Positions 1 to 7,011 are shown, numbered from the stretch's first letter. The stretch: 12,838 bases of DNA from Dethiosulfovibrio sp. (GCA_028709985.1 JAQUTB010000017.1:1-12838), one strand, 5' to 3'. Notes: a model not told the origin generated them from the sequence alone. Made by a program: numbers and translations.

Positions 1-2361
1 GAGGGCGTTTCCGTCGTCTGAGCCTCCTCTGCTGGTAGTTATAGCCCCTCCCCACACCTCTGCAAGAGAGCCGTTGGAACCGGCTGTGATGTCTATTTTA
101 TATCCTGATATGAGGTTGTTGGTGAGACGGATGGTCCTGTTTTGAGCTCCAGCGGCGGTGGAGAAGGGATTAAGGCCGTTGTTGCCGTTTAGCACGTCGG
201 CTCCCAAGGCCGTGTTGATCCCGGTGTTGAGGGCAGATACAATATCCAGTGCATCTCGGTCCCCGACGTTTATGACCACATCGTGATTAACGTAGACCTT
301 GTTGCCGGTATTAGCGAAAAGGTTGCCCCTGTTGATGGTCATAATGCCGGGGGCGTAGGTTCCGGTGACTAGCTCGTTTACGGAGGTCCCGTTCAGGACT
401 ACCCGATAGTTGGTGGCGTTCGCCATGGTAAGGCCGTGGAGGGATCCCGCAGTAGTGGTGGCAACGGTAAAACCTCCGCCGATGACGCCGTTCACCCCGT
501 TTTGAAGGCTAGTGGCCATGGTGCTGAGGTTATTCCCCGATGTATTGATGACTTCATTTCTGCCATCCCATACGCCGGTGGACGTGTGGTTTCCTCCTCC
601 GTTTATGATGGAGTCCAGGGATAGCTCTCCAGCGACGTTTCCCGCCGTGGTTACCGTGACGTTGTAGTTCTGGTGGCCGGTTATGACGACGCTGCCCTGG
701 ACCGCACCTCCCCCTGCCACAGCGGCGGAGAATGCAGTTGATGGTGCGCCTGTTATGGTTGCAGCGACGTTCGTCAGGGTCATGTTGTTGAGATTGCTCG
801 TGAAGACCCTGTTGTAATCCCTGGCGGTCCCGTCTAGGGTAGCGTCGTTAAGGATATTGCCTTTGCGTCCCAGACCGTGGGCTCCGATCACGTTTTCGGT
901 CATAGCTAGAGCTCCCCCTGTGAGGTTCTGGAGCCTTATATATCTGGTATCTCCGGCCCCTTGGACCGACGCTGAAAATCCGCCTATCCCCGCTCCGTTG
1001 ATAGCTCCAGCTATGCCGTCCATGTCCATGCCACCGATGTTCACTACGGTTCCACCTATATCGAGGTTGGCCCCTGCTAGGGTCCGGTAGTGGGAGGTCA
1101 CGTTTACCGAGTTTCCAGCTCCGGAGGTGTAGTATGTGATCGTTGCGGTCGTGTTTGTGCTGGACTGGTAGTCAAGATTGACCGTCATAGCTGCGTTTTG
1201 GTGTGTGACGTACCTCTCGGTCAGGTTTATATCGCCCGCCATGAGGTCCCTACGGTCGGTGCCGGTGACGGCGTAATGGGTGAAGAGGTTTACACCGTTA
1301 TTGGCGTTTGTGCCTATAGAGACGTCTCCGGCGCCGCCTGTGGCGTTTACAGTTCCTCCTCCGCTAAGGTCGTTTCGATAGGTCAAAGAGGTTGAGGCAG
1401 CGCTGGTGGAGTTTGCGTCGATGCCGATCTGGGCGTCGAAGTTGGAGCCCGCCGCCCTGCTGCTCATGTTGACCCCGTCCACCACCCCTGCGGTGAGGGC
1501 TGCGTCGAAGTCGGCCATCATGGGAACCCTGTCGGACATCCTGACGTGGTATGTCCCAGGGGAGACTATGTTGGGCGTAGGCGAGACATCTAAGGTTCCT
1601 CCTACTGTGGCTGGATCGGAGATCACGTTCCCCTGGTAGTAGCGGATTCCCCCGAAGGGGATCTCGCGGGTCTCCAGCTTCCAGCTGCCCTCCACCATGT
1701 TCAGTGCGGTCATCCCTGTGATTCCTGAGTTGTCGGATATCTCCACGTTGTTCTGCATTGTGCCGTGTTTAAGGTAGAAGATGTTGCTTTTTTGGACGTT
1801 CTCCATGCCCTTGTTGACTGTGCTGAAGGTCAGCTTGTAGTTTCCTGCTGCCGACTTTACCTCTCCAAGGGCCCCTTTGGAAAGTAGGCTTCCCGACACG
1901 ACGACGCCTATATCCGACGTGGAGGTGCTCCACAGAGCTGCCATGTTGCCGTTCAGTAGCTTTTTTTTGTTGAACTGGGTTTGGTTGGATATGTCGGTTA
2001 TCTGCTGAGTTAGCTGATCGATCTCGTCCTGGATATGCTGCCTGTCTCCCGACGTGAGAACGTCGTTGGCAGATTGCACCGAGAGCTCTCTCATCCGTTG
2101 CAGCATGGAGTGGATCTCGTTCAGCCCCCCTTCCGCGGTCTGAAGCAAAGAGATGCTGTCTTGGGCGTTCAACGAAGCCCTGTCGAGCCCCTTGATCTGG
2201 GCCCTCATCTTCTCCGATATGGCAAGCCCTGCCGCGTCGTCGGCGGCTGAGTTTACCCTAAGCCCTGATGCGAGACGACTGGTGATTTTTTCCAGCTTAT
2301 TTGTGGTTTTTGAAAGCGCGTTATGGGATATTAAGGACGCTACATTCGTGTAGATCTGCAA
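1..2361 (-). CDS. Giant flagellin, N-terminal 787 residues (3' end outside window)
   Basis: Structural subunit of the flagellar filament, exported by the flagellar type III apparatus. The minus strand reads open from 2361 to the window edge. Residues 1-139 are a textbook flagellin D0/D1: IYTNVASL at 3-10, SRLASGLRVNSAADDAAGLAIS at about 28-49, LQRMRELSVQ at 87-96 (the region that TLR5 recognises in many flagellins) and QTQFNKKKLLNG at 127-138. From about residue 140 on is a long Gly/Asn/Thr/Ala-rich variable region, including two stretches resembling the flagellin IN motif (roughly residues 424-485 and 686-757). The C-terminal D0/D1 has not been reached by residue 787, whereas common flagellins total about 270-550 residues. 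There is no in-frame ATG between the upstream stop and the conserved N terminus. TTG at 2361-2359 is preferred because it gives MQIYTNV and lies 6 bases after GGGGGTG (2374-2368). The family call is secure; the start is less so. Confidence 0.93.
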   Translation of the reverse strand, partial: MQIYTNVASLISHNALSKTTNKLEKITSRLASGLRVNSAADDAAGLAISEKMRAQIKGLDRASLNAQDSISLLQTAEGGLNEIHSMLQRMRELSVQSANDVLTSGDRQHIQDEIDQLTQQITDISNQTQFNKKKLLNGNMAALWSTSTSDIGVVVSGSLLSKGALGEVKSAAGNYKLTFSTVNKGMENVQKSNIFYLKHGTMQNNVEISDNSGITGMTALNMVEGSWKLETREIPFGGIRYYQGNVISDPATVGGTLDVSPTPNIVSPGTYHVRMSDRVPMMADFDAALTAGVVDGVNMSSRAAGSNFDAQIGIDANSTSAASTSLTYRNDLSGGGTVNATGGAGDVSIGTNANNGVNLFTHYAVTGTDRRDLMAGDINLTERYVTHQNAAMTVNLDYQSSTNTTATITYYTSGAGNSVNVTSHYRTLAGANLDIGGTVVNIGGMDMDGIAGAINGAGIGGFSASVQGAGDTRYIRLQNLTGGALAMTENVIGAHGLGRKGNILNDATLDGTARDYNRVFTSNLNNMTLTNVAATITGAPSTAFSAAVAGGGAVQGSVVITGHQNYNVTVTTAGNVAGELSLDSIINGGGNHTSTGVWDGRNEVINTSGNNLSTMATSLQNGVNGVIGGGFTVATTTAGSLHGLTMANATNYRVVLNGTSVNELVTGTYAPGIMTINRGNLFANTGNKVYVNHDVVINVGDRDALDIVSALNTGINTALGADVLNGNNGLNPFSTAAGAQNRTIRLTNNLISGYKIDITAGSNGSLAEVWGGAITTSRGGSDDGNAL

Positions 2362-2436
2362 CTCTTGCACCCCCAGATACAAGATGTCAGGCGATGAGGC
2401 CTCGACCTCCTGATGAAAATTTATATTTTTATATGA

Positions 2437-2465
2437 GTTTTATCATTTGTCATTGTCCTTGACAA
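2437..2465 (-). promoter_or_regulatory. Candidate sigma-70-type promoter for the flagellin
   Basis: On the minus strand, TTGTCA (2465-2460) is separated by 17 bases from TAAAAC (2442-2437). The -35 matches 5/6 and the -10 matches 4/6 of the consensus. The -35 lies in a 6+6 inverted repeat (TTGTCA, 7-base spacer, TGACAA; 2447-2465). I could not find a sigma-28 flagellar promoter here, which would be the usual class for a filament gene, so this is a tentative assignment. It implies a leader of about 70 bases. Confidence 0.3.
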
Positions 2466-2611
2466 CAAGACGAAGGCTCTGCCCTTATGGTTCGAAAGGC
2501 CCTGTATTCTGTATAACATCAATCAAGGTAGATACCAAAACCCATGCAGTTCTGTATCGGATATATTCGCCTCTATATCAAGAACCTTTGGTTTTAACGG
2601 GTCAGGTTCTC

Positions 2612-2640
2612 TTGGCTTGGTGGAGGTTTTCTGATATCAT
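2612..2640 (+). promoter_or_regulatory. Extended -10 promoter for the ybjN-like gene
   Basis: TTGGCT (2612-2617), a 17-base spacer, then TATCAT (2635-2640) preceded by TGA at 2632-2634, which is a TGn extended -10. The -10 hexamer matches 5/6 and the -35 matches 4/6. The predicted transcript would start near 2647, just before the hairpin at 2651. Confidence 0.5.
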
Positions 2641-2650
2641 TCAGCTGATT

Positions 2651-2665
2651 TAACCCAACGGGTTA
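2651..2665 (+). promoter_or_regulatory. 5'-proximal hairpin TAACCC-AAC-GGGTTA
   Basis: Perfect 6-bp inverted repeat with a 3-base loop, placed within a few bases of the predicted transcription start of the ybjN-like gene. It could be a transcript-stabilising 5' stem or a short operator. It is too weak and too close to the promoter to be a convincing terminator. Confidence 0.3.
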
Positions 2666-2706
2666 TTATTTGGATGACCCTTATATCGATGTTTGGAGGG
2701 AATATC

Positions 2707-3153
2707 ATGAAGAAAATTTTAGGTCTTTTTGCCGTATGTTCTATGTTCTTGTCTTTCGCATCTTCCGCTTTTGCGGAGAACCTGCCCATCGTCGAGGTGA
2801 TGACGGTTCAGGAGGTCTCAGATCTTCTTGTTGAGGAGGGGTATCGCCCGGAGATAGACGACGAGACCTCCTGCTCCTTCAAGATCCAGGGCTACAACGC
2901 TCAGATACTACTCTATAACGAGGGAGGGGCCCTACAGTTCCACGCCTCTTGGATCAACTCCGATGCTACCCTGGAGAGCCTCAACCACTGGAACGAAAAC
3001 TACCGTTTTGGAAGGGCCTACCTGGACGAGAAGGGAAATCCTCATCTGGAGGTAGACCTGGACCTAGCTGGCGGGGTGACCAGAGATAGGATCAAGGATT
3101 ACATCAAGACCTGTCAGGATCTGCTGATTAACTTCGCTAAAGAGGCTATATAG
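2707..3153 (+). CDS. Secreted YbjN-domain protein
   Basis: A 148-residue exported protein. Residues 1-23 form a signal peptide: KK charge, a hydrophobic core at about 4-20, and cleavage after AFA before ENLP. The mature part fits the YbjN family (PF10722): a valine-rich start with the helix TVQEVSDLLVEEGY (33-46), a strand with LQFHASW (76-82), then LNHWNENYRFGRAYLD (92-107) and LEVDLDLAGGVT (114-125), which are the family's most recognisable blocks. The family was named for sensory-transduction regulators, but its molecular role is unclear; secreted forms are common. The start at 2707 is chosen over an upstream in-frame ATG (2674) because GGAGGG (2695-2700) is 6 bases before it and the signal peptide begins there. 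The AraC frame begins 18 bases after the stop with no terminator between them, so co-transcription is likely. Confidence 0.85.
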   Translation: MKKILGLFAVCSMFLSFASSAFAENLPIVEVMTVQEVSDLLVEEGYRPEIDDETSCSFKIQGYNAQILLYNEGGALQFHASWINSDATLESLNHWNENYRFGRAYLDEKGNPHLEVDLDLAGGVTRDRIKDYIKTCQDLLINFAKEAI

Positions 3154-3171
3154 ATCGGCGTAGATGGCGAA

Positions 3172-4011
3172 ATGTCTGAGGTTCGCTTTTGGACTAGGGA
3201 GTGCCTTACAGGGGTTACTTTTATGACCGGATCCTACAGAGCTATGCGTTTCTCAAGACATTCTCACTCTACCTATGCCTTTGGCGTGGTTCAATCTGGA
3301 GCCCTGGGATTTAGGTATCTGGGAGAACCTTGTGTAGCGGTGTAAGGAGATATAAACACCGTTGTGCCTGGCGAGGTCCACGATGGATACTCCGCTTCCG
3401 ATGAAGGTTGGAGCTATCGAATGGCTTACGTAGATCCCTCGGAGGTGTCTAAAATCTCCTCGGACATCTGGGGCAGGGACCGTGGACTTCCGTTTATACC
3501 CCATGGTGTATTGAATGCGCCGGATCTATCGACCCTTCTTGGCGGGCTCCATTTGGGGTTAGAGGCAAGTTTATTGGATGATCTTTCCGCAGAGACTCTG
3601 TGGCTTACCTTTTTGGGAAATCTAGTGAGTCGTTTCGGGGAATACAGGGAAAGTCCACCTGTTTCGGCCCCCATAGATGCGGTTTGCCGGTTTATGAGGG
3701 AAAATCTGGAAAGGAACATCTCTCTTCAGGAGCTAGCGACGATATCAGGGCTTAGCAGGTGGCATTTTATCAGGTCTTTCAAGGATAAAATTGGATTGAC
3801 TCCTCATGTCTATTTGCTTCAAATGAAGATTCGTAGGGCTGAAGAGTTCCTTCGTGTCGGGCGTTCGCCGGTTTTAGTCGCTTTGGAGCTTGGCTTTGCC
3901 GATCAAAGCCATCTAACTAGGTGCTTTAAGGGTTTTTTAGGCACGACCCCTGGCGCCTACCAAAGGGATTTTTTGCCTGTTTCCTACTGTCGTAGCAATT
4001 TTCTTCAATAA
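3172..4011 (+). pseudogene. AraC-family regulator interrupted by in-frame TAA
   Basis: Read as one frame from ATG 3172 to the stop at 4009-4011, this is a normal-length (about 279-residue) AraC-family regulator. Residues 1-57 are the start of an AraC-type cupin ligand-binding domain, with FSRHSHSTYAFGVVQSGALGF at about 27-47. Codon 58 is TAA (3343-3345). The same frame then continues with the expected PGEVHDG and DEGWSYRM motifs of the cupin domain. The C-terminal double helix-turn-helix occupies about residues 168-267. Domain continuity in one frame on both sides of the stop points to a single-base nonsense change of a once intact gene (CAA, GAA or AAA to TAA would do it) or to a sequencing error. 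The ATG has no good Shine-Dalgarno. The neighbours suggest it controlled the downstream B3/B4 gene. Confidence 0.75.
3364..4011 (+). CDS. Possible surviving AraC DNA-binding half (reinitiation reading)
   Basis: This is an alternative reading of the same locus, not an extra gene. Downstream of the in-frame TAA, GTG at 3364 could start a 215-residue protein that keeps the cupin tail (VHDG, DEGWSYRM), a linker and the whole AraC HTH domain. The first HTH lies around ISLQELATISGLSRWHFIRSF (119-139) and the second around PVLVALELGFADQSHLTRCFKG (169-190). The stop is directly followed by GGAGAT (3346-3351), which with TAA forms a stop-plus-Shine-Dalgarno arrangement that could allow restart, although the 12-base gap to GTG is long. 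If made, it would bind DNA without most of the ligand pocket. Expression is uncertain. Confidence 0.45.
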   Translation: MPGEVHDGYSASDEGWSYRMAYVDPSEVSKISSDIWGRDRGLPFIPHGVLNAPDLSTLLGGLHLGLEASLLDDLSAETLWLTFLGNLVSRFGEYRESPPVSAPIDAVCRFMRENLERNISLQELATISGLSRWHFIRSFKDKIGLTPHVYLLQMKIRRAEEFLRVGRSPVLVALELGFADQSHLTRCFKGFLGTTPGAYQRDFLPVSYCRSNFLQ

Positions 4012-4072
4012 CCCTCCATGACGTTCCTGTATAGTACATATAGGCAGCGAGAAAATAGGAGGTGTCCATGGA

Positions 4073-4741
4073 ATGATCGATATTTCTGCGGAATGGCGCG
4101 AATCCTTCCCTAACGCCAGTTTTGGCGTTCTTTTGATGAAAAAGATCGCGAACTATCCTGTGTGCGCGGAGCTATCCGCTGTTAGGTCCGAGACGGAGAA
4201 CGGCTTAAGATCCCTTTATGGTGGCAAAACAAGAAAAGAGCTGAGGGCTACGTCCCCTTTTGCAGAGTACGAGACGTATTTCAGGGGTTTCGGTCAAGGA
4301 TATCCGGTGCTGGCGCAGGTTGAATCCGTGGCGATTAAACATAAGCCAATAATATCTCCTTCTGCCTTGGTCGGGGCGATGTTCATTATGGAGCTGAAAA
4401 ACGGGCTCTTGACGGCGGGGCACGATTTTGATCTGCTGATGGAGCCCCTGACCCTTGATGTCGGTGGGGGTAACGATTCTTATTTGGCCCTTGGAGGGCG
4501 AGATAGGAAGGTTCAAGATGGCGATATGTTACTTCGGGATGGGCGTGGAATCCTCTCGTCTGTGATATATGGCCCTGATGACAGGACGTTTATATCCGAG
4601 AATACCACCAGCGTTCTGTTCACCGTCTACGGGGTTCCAGGGATACAGGCTTCCTGTGTGTCCGATCACCTTAGGGATATCGAGGCTCTTGTAGGTCGGT
4701 TCTCCCCTGGCGCTAGCACATCTGTCTTGAAAGTCTATTAA
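4073..4741 (+). CDS. Stand-alone B3/B4 (PheRS beta-like) domain protein
   Basis: A 222-residue cytoplasmic protein resembling the B3/B4 domain (PF03483) of the phenylalanyl-tRNA synthetase beta chain, without the rest of that enzyme. Recognisable parts are a charged N-terminal helical region (about 1-75), LAQVESVAIKHKPIISPSALVGAM (80-103), the loop TAGHDFDLL (114-122) and the C-terminal strand VLFTVYGVPG (181-190). In PheRS this fold carries the editing site; stand-alone members are common but not characterised, so an editing or amino-acid-binding role is only inference. AGGAGGT (4057-4063) is 9 bases upstream of the chosen ATG. A closer ATG at 4068 reads only Met-Glu-stop, overlapping the real start as ATGA. 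It lies 61 bases after the AraC locus. The pairing with an AraC regulator is typical of such genes in my recollection. Confidence 0.8.
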   Translation: MIDISAEWRESFPNASFGVLLMKKIANYPVCAELSAVRSETENGLRSLYGGKTRKELRATSPFAEYETYFRGFGQGYPVLAQVESVAIKHKPIISPSALVGAMFIMELKNGLLTAGHDFDLLMEPLTLDVGGGNDSYLALGGRDRKVQDGDMLLRDGRGILSSVIYGPDDRTFISENTTSVLFTVYGVPGIQASCVSDHLRDIEALVGRFSPGASTSVLKVY

Positions 4742-4744
4742 ATC

Positions 4745-4784
4745 AGAGAGAGAGGAAGGCCTGAGCAGGCCTTCCTCTCTCTCT
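4745..4784. terminator. Perfect 19-bp hairpin between convergent genes
   Basis: Left arm 4745-4763 and right arm 4766-4784 are exact reverse complements with only two bases between them (a practical loop of 4-6). It sits 3 bases after the B3/B4 stop and overlaps the stop codon of the opposing aminotransferase (4783-4785). Position and strength suggest a bidirectional terminator. There is no real U-tract on either strand, only CTATCTTT rightward. Confidence 0.75.
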
Positions 4785-5898
4785 ATCTTTCGTCGAGGTA
4801 TTCCTCTAAGATCCGGCAGCATTCCGGGAAGTCCTCTCTGCCAAGACCTATTCGGAAGTGATTCCCCTGGGCCCCGAAAACCGATCCCGGAAGTATCATG
4901 AGGTTTTTTCTATCCAACACGTCGGTGAAAAGCTCATCAGCTGGGGTATTTTCCCTCAGCTCTGGGAAAGCTATGGACCCGGCCATGGGAGGTATCCAAC
5001 CGAAAAGATCCTGGTGTCTTTCGAAGAACTCCGATGCCACAGCGGTGTTCTTCTCCACTATGTCCTGGCAGCGGCCTATGAGCTTGTCGCCACACTTTAA
5101 GGCAAGTATGGATAGAGCCTCCGAAGGGGCTGAGCCGCATATGGTGGTGTAGTCTCTGAGGCCCGATATCTCCTTCATCATATCGCTGTCGGTACAGGCG
5201 AGCCACCCCATCCTAAGACCTGGCAATCCGTATGACTTAGAGAGGCCAGACAGGCTGATCGCCTTCGGATATACCTCCGCCGCCGAGGGGAGACGGGTCC
5301 CAGGTGACGGCTCAAGTCCGCGGTACATTTCATCGGAAAACACCCATATCCCATTTTTAGCCGCAATCTCGAGTATCTTTCGGAACTCCCGCTCCGTCGG
5401 ATGAAATCCCGTTGGGTTGTGGGGGAAGTTTATGGCCAGCAGTTTCGTGTCGGGCCTTATGAGGGATTCAAGGAGATCCATGTCCAGTCTCCAGCTATCC
5501 CCATCCAGAACTATCGGCCAATCCGATATGGAGCACCCTATTGACCTGGGGATCTCCAGCAGGGACTGATAAAGAGGAGAAAGTGCGACGACGTTGTCTC
5601 CAGGCTCCAGCAGGGCGTTCATGGCCAGGAAGATCCCCTCCTCAGGGACCACCGTGATGAGGTTCTCCGGTGATATGCCCTGGTAGGTCTTCGATATGGC
5701 TTTGAGGAGATCGGGGTGTCCCTTGGGCTCGGTGTAGTGTAGCCTCAGATCGCTCCACGTCTCCATCTCCTCGTCCCCTGCCATGGCCATAAGCTCCGCT
5801 ACGGTCATGGTCTCGCAGTCCGAGGCGCTCATAACGTGTTTCACCGAGAACTCGTATTTTGCAAAATAACGTTCCAGATCAAACGGGCGAATCTTCAA
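4783..5898 (-). CDS. Fold-type I PLP-dependent aminotransferase
   Basis: A 371-residue class I/II aminotransferase, close to the usual length. Numbered from TTG 5898: a substrate/PLP-binding block with HYTEPKGHPDL at 54-64, PHNPTG at 159-164 (Asn161, PLP contact), SDEMYRG at 188-194 (Asp189 and Tyr192, PLP ring), SLSGLSKSYGLPGLRMGW with Schiff-base Lys221, and FRIGLG with Arg349 for the substrate carboxylate. It reminds me of the capreomycidine-synthase-like branch often found in Synergistota and Clostridia, but the substrate cannot be read from sequence. Start: a GTG at 5907 extends the frame by three codons but overlaps AAAGGAGTGAT, itself a near-perfect Shine-Dalgarno. That SD is 8 bases from TTG 5898, which yields MKIRPFDLERYF. 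It is downstream of, and probably co-transcribed with, the methyltransferase (40-base gap). Confidence 0.9.
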   Translation of the reverse strand: MKIRPFDLERYFAKYEFSVKHVMSASDCETMTVAELMAMAGDEEMETWSDLRLHYTEPKGHPDLLKAISKTYQGISPENLITVVPEEGIFLAMNALLEPGDNVVALSPLYQSLLEIPRSIGCSISDWPIVLDGDSWRLDMDLLESLIRPDTKLLAINFPHNPTGFHPTEREFRKILEIAAKNGIWVFSDEMYRGLEPSPGTRLPSAAEVYPKAISLSGLSKSYGLPGLRMGWLACTDSDMMKEISGLRDYTTICGSAPSEALSILALKCGDKLIGRCQDIVEKNTAVASEFFERHQDLFGWIPPMAGSIAFPELRENTPADELFTDVLDRKNLMILPGSVFGAQGNHFRIGLGREDFPECCRILEEYLDER

Positions 5899-5938
5899 CG
5901 GTATCACTCCTTTTCTTTTCGGGCTTTAGCATAGCATT

Positions 5939-6778
5939 TTATGTCATTTGTCGCGATCGATAAACCACCTTTTTGGGTGCAAGCCTTATCTTCACTATGT
6001 GGCAGGATATTGACTTGCCCAAGAAGGGCAGATGCCTCGCAAACCTCATCCACCCCCACCTATACTTGGCGTAGTCAAAGAAGTTCCATTTGTCGACGAA
6101 GACTATCACAGGAGACCAAGAAGATACCACCTCGGGGTCTTTCGGCCCCCACATGAACTCAGGGGTTTCCTCCACCTTGGACAACGAGTCGTGAAACCGG
6201 GCCTTGCCCACCACTAAGGGAGCGGTGGACTCAAACAGTATCTCCCCACCGGGAAACCTTTTCGCCAGCTCGACGAAGAGCCTGCGGACTTGCTTCTCGG
6301 GGAAGTACATCAACAGTCCCTCGGCTATGAAAAGCACGGGACCCCCTTTGGTCTCGATCTCGTCCATCCAGGAGAAATCGAAGACCGACTTGGCTATAAA
6401 CCGTCGATTTTCGGTCTCGTCGAAGAAGTTTTTCCTCATCTCTATGCCCTCCGGGAGGTCCAGGTCGTACCACATGACGTCCTTTACCCCTAGCCTCTCC
6501 ATACGGGAATCCAACCCCGCTCCCAGGTTGACCACCGCCCCATCGCGGTGTTTTTTAAGGAATTTTTTGGTCTCTCGGTCCAGTATGGCGGAGCGGACCG
6601 CTACCCCGACCTGGGACTTCCAACACCCCTCAAACACGGAAAAATCGAAGTCCACGGACTTCATTATCTCCACCGCCTTGAGGTCCCTCAGCAATGGCCT
6701 TTCCTTTGTGCTCTCGGTGGCCTTTGCCCATAGAGTTATCAACATAGTGGTGGGCAGTGCCGACATTCTATCGCTCAT
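5939..6778 (-). CDS. LCM-type SAM-dependent O-methyltransferase
   Basis: A 279-residue protein of the leucine carboxyl methyltransferase-like family (PF04072), which also includes TcmP/Ppm-type O-methyltransferases of polyketide clusters. Seen: an N-terminal helical cap with KSQVGVAVRSAILD (54-67), SAM motif I VVNLGAGLDSR (82-92), acidic ribose-binding YDLDLPE (104-110) and AEGLLMYFPE (152-161), the family's most diagnostic block. The C-terminal part carries the WGWMRF/LPFLGK stretch (241-255). The natural methyl acceptor is unknown; small carboxylic acids or phenols are family possibilities. ATG 6778 is preceded by GGAGGAG with a 9-base gap. It is the first gene of a leftward operon with the aminotransferase, and its promoter region contains an operator-like palindrome. 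Confidence 0.87.
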   Translation of the reverse strand: MSDRMSALPTTMLITLWAKATESTKERPLLRDLKAVEIMKSVDFDFSVFEGCWKSQVGVAVRSAILDRETKKFLKKHRDGAVVNLGAGLDSRMERLGVKDVMWYDLDLPEGIEMRKNFFDETENRRFIAKSVFDFSWMDEIETKGGPVLFIAEGLLMYFPEKQVRRLFVELAKRFPGGEILFESTAPLVVGKARFHDSLSKVEETPEFMWGPKDPEVVSSWSPVIVFVDKWNFFDYAKYRWGWMRFARHLPFLGKSISCHIVKIRLAPKKVVYRSRQMT

Positions 6779-6844
6779 ATCAACTCACTCCTCCGTTTTT
6801 GCCTCCATACTGTCTCCAGGAAGGCAGCTAGTTAGCGAGATCTT

Positions 6845-6874
6845 ACTAATTTACTTATCGACAAGTAAGTTAGT
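6845..6874. promoter_or_regulatory. 12+12 bp palindromic operator candidate
   Basis: ACTAATTTACTT (6845-6856), spacer ATCGAC, AAGTAAGTTAGT (6863-6874). The arms are complementary at 11 of 12 positions. It lies 66 bases upstream of the methyltransferase ATG and spans the putative -10 of that gene. Size and symmetry fit a dimeric HTH repressor of the TetR or MarR kind. No such regulator is encoded in the window. Confidence 0.55.
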
Positions 6875-6895
6875 CCAGTCGTGCAAAAAAGTCAA
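6867..6895 (-). promoter_or_regulatory. Candidate promoter of methyltransferase-aminotransferase operon
   Basis: On the minus strand, TTGACT (6895-6890, 5/6 match to -35) is followed after 17 bases by TAACTT (6872-6867, a poor -10). The palindrome at 6845-6874 covers the -10 and the predicted start site, the expected geometry for repression. Confidence 0.4.
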
Positions 6896-6982
6896 GCCGT
6901 GAAGAGCGTATTACCCTTGTCAAGATGTAACCAGAAGACGTGATCAAGAACTAAATTTATAATTGGTGATTTTTTAAACTTA

Positions 6983-7011
6983 TGTACACACAGGTCGATT
7001 TGTGCTATTCT
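6983..7011 (+). promoter_or_regulatory. Candidate promoter of carrier-amidohydrolase operon
   Basis: TGTACA (6983-6988), 17 bases, TATTCT (7006-7011), with TGC just before the hexamer as an extended -10. Each hexamer matches 4/6. A perfect TATAAT also occurs at 6958-6963, but its -35 at proper spacing (AAGACG) is weak. Either could serve; the leader would be about 35 or 85 bases. Confidence 0.35.

Larger units (their letters stand above)
2362..2706. other. Divergent intergenic region between flagellin and ybjN-like gene
   Basis: No protein-coding gene is supported in this 345-base gap. It is AT-rich near 2420-2450. It holds the candidate flagellin promoter, the ybjN-side promoter (2612-2640) and a small hairpin (2651-2665). 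A frame starting TTG at 2447 is open for 68 codons, but it has no ribosome binding site, matches no recognised family and runs through both promoter candidates. Confidence 0.6.

Noticed and set aside
436..2353. Several short rightward frames opposite the flagellin
   Set aside because: They are antisense shadows of a continuous leftward flagellin frame and lack ribosome binding sites.
2362..2530. Sigma-28 flagellar promoter for the flagellin
   Set aside because: Searched by eye for TAAA-type and GCCGATAA-type boxes at 15-16 base spacing; none found, so only a weak sigma-70-like site is reported.
2447..2653. 68-codon frame in the flagellin-ybjN gap
   Set aside because: TTG start, no ribosome binding site, no recognisable composition or family, and it overlaps both promoter candidates.
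6204..6902. 232-codon rightward frame opposite the methyltransferase
   Set aside because: The methyltransferase on the other strand has clear SAM motifs; this frame is low-complexity Ser/Thr-rich antisense and has no family resemblance.
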